Assembly: GCA_964457945.1 (NCBI GenBank)
Contig: CAYWFX010000013.1
Span: 1 to 64,000 of the forward strand
From: PHAA01 sp964457945
Lineage (GTDB): Bacteria > Bacillota > Syntrophomonadia > Syntrophomonadales > Syntrophomonadaceae
DNA: 64,000 nucleotides
Direction of reading: 5' to 3'
The translations under genes were made by a program, and so were the position numbers. The notes beneath the pieces are model-generated. The model made no database searches. It had not been told where the DNA came from and saw nothing but the letters and a program-made list of their open reading frames with translations. Shown one piece after another: positions 49,286 to 56,221 of the stretch (positions are counted from its first letter, which is position 1; every line of letters begins with the position of its first letter).

Positions 49286-49415
49286 GACGTTCTTTTTGTT
49301 TCCATACCTAGGTTCCAAGACAAGGGGACGGTTCTTATGACTCACTCCAAGGGGTGAGTCATAAGAACCGTCCTCTTGTCTCTCTTGTCTCTCCTTGTCT
49401 CTCGAAAAGAACGTC
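49286..49415. repeat. Large nested palindrome with CTTGTCTCT tandem repeats
   Basis: An inner hairpin of about 31-nt arms runs 49318-49348 with 49353-49382 (AGACAAGGGGACGGTTCTTA and its complement, loop AACTC/GGGG region). It is enclosed by GACGTTCTTTT (49286-49296) and AAAAGAACGTC (49405-49415). Between them on the right are three copies of C(C)TTGTCTCT. It is the longest member of the GGGGACGG family here and fills the dusB-HTH gap. Confidence 0.85.
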
Positions 49416-49515
49416 CCCCTGTTGGGGGTTAATATGGCAAAAACTAGCATTGTCCATGGGGCAGTGCTATAATTTTATAAATCATGTGTACAAGTTTGTG
49501 CTCAAGGAGGCGTTT

Positions 49516-50046
49516 ATGGATTTTATTCGTATCCAGGACAAGATTATCAGCTGGCAAAGAATTGAAAAAGCATTGAAGAAGATATTGCAGCTAAGGGCTC
49601 GGGGGGTATCTCAGCAAGAAGTTGCTGATCGCTTATCCATCGATCGCACCTTTATTTCTCGTTTAGAAGGTATAGGTGAATTGCGTAAAGGGCAGACTAT
49701 AGCCTGTATCGGTTTTCCATTAATTAACAAACTTGAAATTCAAGAAATACTGGAAAAAGAAGGCGTGGATTTCATATTACTAATGACGGAACAGGAAAGG
49801 CTGGATTTCATTAATCAGTACTCGGGAAAGGAACTGCTCAATGTAATCATGGATTTGGTTGCCCGTATACGCAAATACGAGGTGGTCATCTGCCTGGGTT
49901 CGGATGAACGCGTCAAACTGATTGAGGGCATTCTGGATGCAGAAGTAATCTCCATGGAAATAGGCACCTCACCCATTACCGAGGATAAATGGGTGGATCC
50001 TCAAGAAATACGTGAAATATTACGCGCTATTAAATCCGCGCGGTAG
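49516..50046 (+). CDS. Helix-turn-helix regulator
   Basis: The 176-residue protein has an N-terminal HTH of XRE/Cro type (about residues 22-50: ILQLRARGVSQQEVADRLSI, then DRTFISRLEGIGEL) and a C-terminal Rossmann-like alpha/beta part (TIACIGFPLINKLEIQEILE; VVICLGSDERVKLIEGIL). AAGGAGG precedes the ATG. It was probably once adjacent to the genes at 52087 and 52994, before an IS607-type insertion. Its effector and targets are unknown. Confidence 0.8.
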   Translation: MDFIRIQDKIISWQRIEKALKKILQLRARGVSQQEVADRLSIDRTFISRLEGIGELRKGQTIACIGFPLINKLEIQEILEKEGVDFILLMTEQERLDFINQYSGKELLNVIMDLVARIRKYEVVICLGSDERVKLIEGILDAEVISMEIGTSPITEDKWVDPQEIREILRAIKSAR

Positions 50047-50053
50047 GACATGG

Positions 50054-50084
50054 GAGCGTAACAGAAGAACCTTCCCCACTGTCC
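50054..50084 (-). repeat. GGGGAAGGTTCT repeat, minus-strand copy
   Basis: On the minus strand it reads GTGGGGAAGGTTCTTCTGTTACGC. A near-identical plus-strand copy (GCGGGGAAGGTTCTCCTGTTACTGCG) lies after lysS at 55998-56023. The pattern is related to the GGGGACGG family but lacks a clear second arm here. Confidence 0.55.
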
Positions 50085-50195
50085 CTAATCATCAAAAGAG
50101 AAGGGATAGAGCTGCTGGCAATAAGTTGATATAAATTATAAATACTTTATATTTTAAATACCTTAATTTGGTATAATATTTTTGAGGTGATTTCC

Positions 50196-50801
50196 ATGAA
50201 ATATTATACCATCCATAAATTTTCCGAAATGGTCGGGAAGACTCCACAAACATTAAGGAATTGGGACAAAAAGGGTATTTTAAAACCTCATCATACTTCC
50301 TCTAATGGATATAGATATTATTCAGAGGAGCAAGTTAGACAGGTTTTGAATATCAAGCCTTCTAAGCCAAGGATTGTTATTGGTTATTGCAGAGTTTCTA
50401 GTAATAAGCAAAAAGACGATTTAGACAGGCAAATAGAAAACGTAAAAACATATCTAATCTCTCAAGGTAACCCATTTCAAATTATATCTGACGTTGGCAG
50501 TGGCATTAATTATAACAAAAAAGGGTTGCAGTCTCTGATTCAGCGCATTCAATCTAATGAAGTAGAAAAAGTAGTAATTCTTTATAAAGATCGGTTGGTG
50601 GGGTTTGGGTTTGAGCTTATTGAGTATGTTGCTAATTTAAACGATTGTGTTATCGAAATAATAGATCAAACGGAGAAAACAGAAGAACAAGAATTGGTCA
50701 AAGACATGATACAAATAATTACTGTTCTTGCGGTTAGGCTTCAAGGCAAACGAGCGCATAAGGCAAAAAAGTTTGTAAAGGAGTTGATGCAGGATGATTA
50801 A
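50196..50801 (+). CDS. tnpA: IS607 transposase TnpA (serine recombinase with MerR-like HTH)
   Basis: The 201-residue protein has an N-terminal MerR-like HTH (KFSEMVGKTPQTLRNWDKKG, 8-27) and a serine recombinase catalytic domain. The nucleophile is in GYCRVSSNKQ (Ser68), followed by DDLDRQI. The active-site loop reads YKDRLVGFGFEL, where IS607 relatives have DRLxRFGFE; residue 136 is Gly in place of the conserved Arg. A single base change (AGG or CGG to GGG) would explain it, and the enzyme may be weak or dead. GAGGTG precedes the ATG; a GTG at 50187 is unlikely. It overlaps tnpB by 8 nt. Confidence 0.93.
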   Translation: MKYYTIHKFSEMVGKTPQTLRNWDKKGILKPHHTSSNGYRYYSEEQVRQVLNIKPSKPRIVIGYCRVSSNKQKDDLDRQIENVKTYLISQGNPFQIISDVGSGINYNKKGLQSLIQRIQSNEVEKVVILYKDRLVGFGFELIEYVANLNDCVIEIIDQTEKTEEQELVKDMIQIITVLAVRLQGKRAHKAKKFVKELMQDD

Positions 50802-51930
50802 GTCTTACAAAGTCAAACTGCATCCAAGTAAAGAGCAAGAACAGAAGTTATGGCAATCAGCGGGAACCGCTAGGTGGGCTTACAACTGGACGTTAGGTAG
50901 ACAAAAAGAGAACTATGAGTCTGGTGGTAAGTTTATTCAGGATGGCGACCTGCGGAAAGAACTTACTCAGTTAAAGAAGATGGAGGAGTTCGCATGGCTT
51001 AACGATGTTTCAGCACAGATACCCAAGCAAGCCGTCAAAGATGCTTGTCTGGCTTACAAGAGGTTCTTCAAAGGACAATCGAAGTTTCCTAAGTTCAAGA
51101 TCAGGAAGCATAGCGTTTCTAGTTTCTATCAGCGATACGACAAACTGAAATGCAAAGATGGCAAGGTTGTTTTGGAGAAAATCGGATGGGTGAATGTGGC
51201 CGAAGAAATACCAGAAAGTGAATATAGCAACCCTAGAGTCAAGCATGATGGACTTAATTGGTATTTGTCAGTTGGTGTTGATGTTGTAATCCCACCGTTT
51301 AATAAACCAGTCACAGAAGCTATTGGAATTGATGTAGGCATAAAAGATTTAGCCGTAATCAGTACAGGCGAAGTCGTTAAGAACGTCAATAAGTCCAAAG
51401 AGATTAGACGCTTAACCAAGAAGTTGAAGCGTCTACAACGCCAAGTTAGTAGGCAGTACGAAAAATTTGAAGAGAAAGGTGGTGAAACCCGTTACGAAAA
51501 GACTAGCAACTTATTAAAACTTGAAAAGGAAATCAGAGTAATTCATAAAAGGCTTAATTACATCCGTACAAACCATCTTCATCAAGCCACAAGTAAACTG
51601 GTGAAAGTCAATCCAGAATACATTGTGATTGAAGACTTAAACGTATCGGGCATGATTAAAAACAAGCATTTAGCTAGAGCCATAGCCGAGCAAAAGCTGT
51701 ATGAGTTCAGGCGACAGCTTGAATATAAATGCCAATGGTACGGAGTTAGATTGATATTTGCAGACAGATTTTTCCCGAGTAGCAAACTATGTAGTCAATG
51801 TGGTCAGATTAAAAAAGACTTGAAACTTTCAGACCGAACTTATCATTGCGACTGCGGACTACACCTAGACAGAGACTTAAACGCAAGCATCAATTTAAGG
51901 GAGTACGGACGAAATAAATTAGCGAGTTAA
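50794..51930 (+). CDS. tnpB: IS607 TnpB, RNA-guided nuclease
   Basis: TnpB proteins are RuvC-type nucleases guided by an omega RNA from the element's right end, ancestors of Cas12. The 378-residue protein is full length. The RuvC residues Asp180 (GIDVGIKDLA), Glu280 (VIEDLNVSGM) and Asp361 (LDRDLNASINL) are all present. The zinc ribbon has Cys333, Cys336, Cys352 and Cys354. The N-terminal OrfB domain (YKVKLHPSKEQEQKLW) is intact. It could therefore be active even if TnpA is not. The guide is expected from the sequence just beyond the right end, at the start of the downstream gene. Confidence 0.94.
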   Translation: MIKSYKVKLHPSKEQEQKLWQSAGTARWAYNWTLGRQKENYESGGKFIQDGDLRKELTQLKKMEEFAWLNDVSAQIPKQAVKDACLAYKRFFKGQSKFPKFKIRKHSVSSFYQRYDKLKCKDGKVVLEKIGWVNVAEEIPESEYSNPRVKHDGLNWYLSVGVDVVIPPFNKPVTEAIGIDVGIKDLAVISTGEVVKNVNKSKEIRRLTKKLKRLQRQVSRQYEKFEEKGGETRYEKTSNLLKLEKEIRVIHKRLNYIRTNHLHQATSKLVKVNPEYIVIEDLNVSGMIKNKHLARAIAEQKLYEFRRQLEYKCQWYGVRLIFADRFFPSSKLCSQCGQIKKDLKLSDRTYHCDCGLHLDRDLNASINLREYGRNKLAS

Positions 51931-52070
51931 CACCGACAAGTTAACGCTAATATGTAAGCGAACGTTATCGCTGAATTTAAGCCTTTGGAGCGTTATATCA
52001 AACAGGAGTAGCTTAGGCCAAACTGGACGCAATGAATTAGGAAGAGGAATTTATAAGTTTTATTAATTTT
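51850..52070 (+). ncRNA. Predicted omega (guide) RNA at the IS607 right end
   Basis: By analogy with other TnpB systems, the scaffold should cover the 3' end of tnpB and the downstream non-coding region 51931-52060. That stretch contains TTTGGAGCGTTATA, AACAGGAGTAGCTTAGGCC and GGACGCAATGAATTAGGAAG, similar in style to TnpB-family 3' scaffolds (paired GC blocks, then a GGAAG-rich end). Exact ends are not determined. Confidence 0.5.
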
Positions 52071-52086
52071 TCGTAACGGCTTAGCC

Positions 52087-53001
52087 TTGAAACGTATCGT
52101 AAGCGTCAGCTTGGGTTCTTCCAAAAGAGACCATGCTTTTGAAACTGATTTTATGGGTGAAAGTTTTCGAATTGAGAGAATAGGCACCAACGGAGATTGG
52201 GATAAGGCTATACAGTTGATCAGAGACCTGGATGGTAAAATTGACGCTTTTGGGATGGGGGGAATAGACCTCTATGTCCAGTTGGGTGGTAAGCGTTATG
52301 TTATTCGGGATGCGAAAAAACTGTTGGTTGAGGCGCGCAAGACCCCCATGGTGGATGGCAGCGGCTTGAAAAATACCCTGGAACGTAAATGTATCCTGGA
52401 CATACAGAAGGATGGCATATATGACCTGAAGGGCAAGAAGGTCCTGATGGTATGCGGTCTAGACCGTTTTGGAATGGCTGAGGCCTTTGAGGAAGTGGGA
52501 GTTCGCTTGACTGTTGGTGACCTAATATATGCAGTAGGACTGCCCATTCCTATGCACTCCCTCAAGACCTTGCGCATAGTGGGTGGACTTGTCGCACCTA
52601 TAGTCGTCAGGCTGCCTTTTGACATGCTTTATCCTACTGGAAAAAAACAAGATGTCATAATTCCAAAATATTCAAAATACTATTATAATGCAGACGTCAT
52701 AGCAGGAGATTTTATTTATATTCGCCGCTACTTGCCCGAGAGGCTGGACGGTAAGGTGATAATTACCAATACCACCACCCAGGACGACCTGATACTGCTC
52801 AAAGAGCGGGGCGTAAGCAAGGTTATCACCACTACCCCGGATATGGGTGGACGTTCCTTCGGCACCAACGTGATCGAAGCCTTAATGGTCAGTCTGATGG
52901 GAAAGCCCATGGACCAGATAAGACCGGAAGATTATTACGCCATGTTGAAGGAATTAAACATGAAGCCGGGAGTAATCGATTTGGAGAGGTTTAGTGCTTG
53001 A
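52087..53001 (+). CDS. Quinate/shikimate dehydrogenase-like protein
   Basis: The 304-residue product is a conserved protein often annotated as a quinate 5-dehydrogenase. A Rossmann-like segment is seen as GKKVLMVCGLDRFGMAEAFEEVG (about 119-141), plus KVIITNTTTQDDLILLKERG and TTPDMGGRSFGTNV. Real substrate is uncertain. The TTG start has no Shine-Dalgarno; the IS607 right end lies just upstream and has probably removed it. The next gene overlaps by 8 nt. Confidence 0.7.
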   Translation: MKRIVSVSLGSSKRDHAFETDFMGESFRIERIGTNGDWDKAIQLIRDLDGKIDAFGMGGIDLYVQLGGKRYVIRDAKKLLVEARKTPMVDGSGLKNTLERKCILDIQKDGIYDLKGKKVLMVCGLDRFGMAEAFEEVGVRLTVGDLIYAVGLPIPMHSLKTLRIVGGLVAPIVVRLPFDMLYPTGKKQDVIIPKYSKYYYNADVIAGDFIYIRRYLPERLDGKVIITNTTTQDDLILLKERGVSKVITTTPDMGGRSFGTNVIEALMVSLMGKPMDQIRPEDYYAMLKELNMKPGVIDLERFSA

Positions 53002-53875
53002 TTTAGATTTTGCCTTTTTTAATATGCGGGACAGTAACCGTCAGGGGCTAGCCAACCGGAAATCATTTTTGGACAGGCTGGCCCCGGTTCTATTTCCCCC
53101 CCGGGTAAAACAGCTGATTCATTTTGGCAGGCTGGGATTGAAGGGCTGTAACGTTCTACTGCCTATAGGAGAGGGCAACTGGACCATCCTTAATCCCGAT
53201 AGCCGTGGCCGGATGATGGAAAAGACCGAGGCCATTTTAAACAATTATGAGCTTCCTCGCATGGGTGTAGATCGGAGGCTGAAAAGCTTGTTCCTTAACC
53301 AGGAGCACAGCCTGCCGGTTGTTTTCGGAGATCACTTTATCAGCGCCCTGGCAGCTATCCTGGTTGAAAAGACCATAGCCTTGCAGGATATCAAAAAACT
53401 AGTTCTGGTAGGTGATATTCCTGATCTATGTCCCCTGCTAAACAGTGTATCCCGCTACCATATTCCCATATCCGTGCAGAATTATCATCCCGTCAGGAAT
53501 GAAATTATGGTTCACCGCTTATTATATGAAAAGGGATTGGCAGTCAGTAACAACTATGTAAATCCACATAACTGGGGTAGAGGTGATTTGATAGTATCCT
53601 TTGAGCCTGGATCCCGCAGCTTGGCTATCGCATCTCCGGAGGTCTTTGGCATCAGGCTCGACGATGACAGCAGCGGGCTGGCACCAGAACTGGAACAAGT
53701 GCTAGCCCTAGCCGGACTAAATCCCAAAATAAATACCCTGGCACCGATTTTAGAAACTTGTCTGCTGGCTCAAGCAGGATATTTAAACCATAATGGAGAA
53801 GATATTCATCAAGCGTTGATTGAGCTTGGTGATGGCATAGGCTTATGGGAGCCATTTCTTGACAATGGGTTATGA
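52994..53875 (+). CDS. Conserved protein of unknown function
   Basis: The 293-residue product shows no motif I can name. It seems alpha/beta, soluble and cytoplasmic, with no signal peptide or membrane helix. Notable parts are VGDIPDLCPLLNSVSRYH, the middle FGDHFISALAAILVEKTIAL, and SFEPGSRSLAIASPEVFG. GTG start with GGAGAGG 4 to 5 nt upstream, overlapping the dehydrogenase-like gene by 8 nt, so they are coupled. The pair and the HTH gene at 49516 probably work together. Confidence 0.7.
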   Translation: MLDLDFAFFNMRDSNRQGLANRKSFLDRLAPVLFPPRVKQLIHFGRLGLKGCNVLLPIGEGNWTILNPDSRGRMMEKTEAILNNYELPRMGVDRRLKSLFLNQEHSLPVVFGDHFISALAAILVEKTIALQDIKKLVLVGDIPDLCPLLNSVSRYHIPISVQNYHPVRNEIMVHRLLYEKGLAVSNNYVNPHNWGRGDLIVSFEPGSRSLAIASPEVFGIRLDDDSSGLAPELEQVLALAGLNPKINTLAPILETCLLAQAGYLNHNGEDIHQALIELGDGIGLWEPFLDNGL

Positions 53876-53897
53876 GGTCTTTATAATTGATTTCATT

Positions 53898-53993
53898 ATG
53901 AAAAGCATATTGGCTGGCTATATCGTTGGCATTATAGTAGTGTATGCCTGCAGAACACCGGGACAGCCGGGTTTGGCAGGACATTTATGTTAG
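53898..53993 (+). CDS. Possible small membrane protein ORF
   Basis: A 31-codon frame starting MKSILAGYIVGIIVVYAC has one hydrophobic helix and ends 10 nt before the greA start. No convincing ribosome binding site is in place; GAGGT is 18 nt upstream. It could be real or chance. Confidence 0.25.
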   Translation: MKSILAGYIVGIIVVYACRTPGQPGLAGHLC

Positions 53994-54003
53994 GAGAGAT
54001 TTT

Positions 54004-54489
54004 ATGGCGGAGCGTGAAGAAAGAGAGATTATTTTAACCAAAGAGGGCCTGCAAAAGCTGGAAACAGAACTGGAAATCCTAAAATCCTCACGCCGTGAAG
54101 AGGTTGCAGAGCGCATCAAACAGGCCATCGCGTTTGGAGACATTTCTGAAAACTCGGAATATGAGGACGCGAAAAACGAACAGGCCTTCATCGAGGGTAG
54201 AATATTCAGCCTGGAACAGACCCTCAAGAAATCGCGTTTGATGGAAGATGCAGAAATTCGTACGGACGTGGTTTCTTTGGGATCCCGGGTAAAATTAAAG
54301 GAAATGAAATCGGGTCGGGAGGTAAACGTGACCCTGGTTTCCTCGGTAGAGTCCAAATTAAAGGACGGTAAAATATCCGACGAATCACCGGTAGGCAAAG
54401 CCATCATGGGCAAGACGGTGAAGACCGTGGTATCGGTTGAAGCCCCGGCAGGTATTATAAAATATAAGATTATTAAGGTCGAAAAATAG
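54004..54489 (+). CDS. greA: Transcription elongation factor GreA
   Basis: GreA rescues backtracked RNA polymerase by stimulating transcript cleavage. The 161-residue protein has the N-terminal coiled coil (about 9-80) with the catalytic acidic tip GDISENSEYEDAKNEQ and the C-terminal FKBP-like domain (VSLGSRVKL; ISDESPVGKAIMGK). AGGAGAG precedes the ATG at 54004; an upstream in-frame start at 53944 lacks one. lysS follows 33 nt later. Confidence 0.96.
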   Translation: MAEREEREIILTKEGLQKLETELEILKSSRREEVAERIKQAIAFGDISENSEYEDAKNEQAFIEGRIFSLEQTLKKSRLMEDAEIRTDVVSLGSRVKLKEMKSGREVNVTLVSSVESKLKDGKISDESPVGKAIMGKTVKTVVSVEAPAGIIKYKIIKVEK

Positions 54490-54522
54490 GGCCGCAAATT
54501 TATACTTTAAGGAAGCGTGAAG

Positions 54523-55995
54523 ATGTCAGAACAAGAACTGAATATTAATGATCTGAAGCAGGTTCGTCTGGACAAACTGGGCGAACTTCGCGATATGGGC
54601 ATTGACCCCTTTGGCAGCAGATATGAACGGGACTGTACCGCTGGTAAAATCCAAGCTGATTTTGATCAACTGGATGGACAGACCGTAAGAATTGCTGGTC
54701 GCATCATGTCCAAAAGGAGGCATGGCAAGGCTGGTTTTGCAAATCTGCAGGACTTATCCGGGGATATACAGCTGTATTTTCGGAAAGATGATGTAGGCGA
54801 AGAAAAATATGAGCTCTTCAAGAAGCTGGATATGGGAGATATTCTAGGCATAGAGGGTTTTGTCTTCCGCACCCAGAAGGGCGAAATAAGCGTTCATGTC
54901 CATGATTTTACCTATCTTAGCAAATCACTTAATCCTCTGCCGGAAAAATGGCACGGGCTGAAGGACGTAGAACTTCGTTATCGCCAGCGCTATGTAGACT
55001 TAATCGTGAATCCTACAGTACGAGAAGTGTTTATCAAGCGCAGTCTGATCATCAAGGAGATTCGCCAATACCTGGACAAAAAAGAATTTCTCGAAGTAGA
55101 GACCCCCATGATGCATCCCATCGCCGGGGGAGCTACGGCGCGTCCCTTTACAACCCATCACAATGCTCTGGATATGAGTCTGTTCCTGCGCGTAGCACCG
55201 GAACTCTATCTGAAAAGGTTGATTGTGGGCGGGATGGAAAAGGTCTATGAGATTAACCGCAGTTTCAGAAACGAGGGGATTTCCACCAAACATAATCCTG
55301 AGTTCACCATGCTGGAAATATATCAGGCCTATGCCGATTTCCAGGTAATGATGGAGCTTACCGAGGATCTCGTTTCCTCCGTAATGTTAAAGGTAAATGG
55401 AACCATGATCGCCGAATTTGAAGGACAGCAGATAGATTTCACTCCTCCCTGGCGGCGGGTGACTATGCTGGATGTGATAAATGAACATACCGGACTCGAC
55501 TTCAGCTTGATTAAAGGCGATGCGGAAGCCCGGCAGGCAGCCCAGCAATTAGGCATGGAAGTGAAGCAGACCGAATCCAGAGGTGAGATTATTAATGAAG
55601 TTTTCGAGGAGTTCGTGGAGGACAAGCTGATCCAGCCTACCTTTGTCTACGGGCATCCGGTGGAAATTTCACCCCTGGCCAAACGTAATGCCGCCAACCC
55701 TGAATTTACAGATCGATTTGAGGTATTCATCATGCAGCGCGAGATTGCCAATGCATTTTCCGAACTCAACGATCCCATAGATCAGCGGGGGAGGTTTATG
55801 AAGCAGGTAGAGAAGCGAGCCGGCGGGGATGTCGAGGCTCAGATGATGGATGAAGACTACATAAATGCTCTGGAATACGGAATGCCGCCAGCCGGTGGTC
55901 TGGGAATAGGAATTGACCGCCTGGTAATGTTAATGACCGATTCCCCTTCGATCCGAGACGTAATATTCTTCCCCACTCTGCGCAAGAGAGACTAA
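54523..55995 (+). CDS. lysS: Lysine--tRNA ligase (class II)
   Basis: LysS charges tRNA(Lys). The 490-residue protein has an N-terminal OB-fold anticodon domain (VRIAGRIMSKRRHGKAGFAN) and a class II catalytic core: motif 1 near FLEVETPMMHPIAGGATARP, motif 2 FRNEGISTKHNPEFTMLE and motif 3 GLGIGIDRLVML. The ATG at 54523 is 7 nt after AAGGAAG. greA-lysS is a common Firmicute pair. A perfect terminator lies 74 nt after the stop. Confidence 0.97.
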   Translation: MSEQELNINDLKQVRLDKLGELRDMGIDPFGSRYERDCTAGKIQADFDQLDGQTVRIAGRIMSKRRHGKAGFANLQDLSGDIQLYFRKDDVGEEKYELFKKLDMGDILGIEGFVFRTQKGEISVHVHDFTYLSKSLNPLPEKWHGLKDVELRYRQRYVDLIVNPTVREVFIKRSLIIKEIRQYLDKKEFLEVETPMMHPIAGGATARPFTTHHNALDMSLFLRVAPELYLKRLIVGGMEKVYEINRSFRNEGISTKHNPEFTMLEIYQAYADFQVMMELTEDLVSSVMLKVNGTMIAEFEGQQIDFTPPWRRVTMLDVINEHTGLDFSLIKGDAEARQAAQQLGMEVKQTESRGEIINEVFEEFVEDKLIQPTFVYGHPVEISPLAKRNAANPEFTDRFEVFIMQREIANAFSELNDPIDQRGRFMKQVEKRAGGDVEAQMMDEDYINALEYGMPPAGGLGIGIDRLVMLMTDSPSIRDVIFFPTLRKRD

Positions 55996-55997
55996 CG

Positions 55998-56026
55998 CAA
56001 GCGGGGAAGGTTCTCCTGTTACTGCG
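55998..56026 (+). repeat. GGGGAAGGTTCT repeat, plus-strand copy
   Basis: GCGGGGAAGGTTCTCCTGTT followed by ACTGCG matches the minus-strand copy at 50054-50084 at most positions. It is bounded by ACGCA and TGCGT, which can pair. Confidence 0.55.
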
Positions 56027-56068
56027 TATGTTATGAGTGTTTTAAAAGGAACTTTTCTATAAAAAATC

Positions 56069-56105
56069 AAGGCTCAGCCATCAGTTAGAGATGGCTGAGC
56101 CTTTT
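56069..56105. terminator. Terminator after lysS
   Basis: AAGGCTCAGCCATC (56069-56082) pairs perfectly with GATGGCTGAGCCTT (56090-56103), with A's before and T's after. It serves lysS and possibly the convergent DUF5693 gene. Further on, AAAAAGAACGTCTCCCTGTT (56185-56204) matches the outer arm of the palindrome at 49405. Confidence 0.9.
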
Positions 56106-56221
56106 AAATGCCTGTGGTGCCTGTCACCCCACTTATCAACTTATTGCTGAGCTAGATATCACCTTCTGTTACAATGTTAGCTGGACAAAAAGAACGTCTC
56201 CCTGTTTGTGTTTATGTTCTC

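Larger units (their letters stand above)
50130..52070 (+). mobile_element. IS607-family insertion sequence
   Basis: The unit holds a MerR-HTH/serine recombinase (tnpA) and a TnpB nuclease gene overlapping by 8 nt, the standard IS607 layout. It interrupts a run of conserved housekeeping genes. The left end is within the AT-rich 50120-50190 region and the right end within about 52030-52080. I see no clear terminal inverted repeats or target duplication, which this family does not make, so the ends are approximate. Confidence 0.85.
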
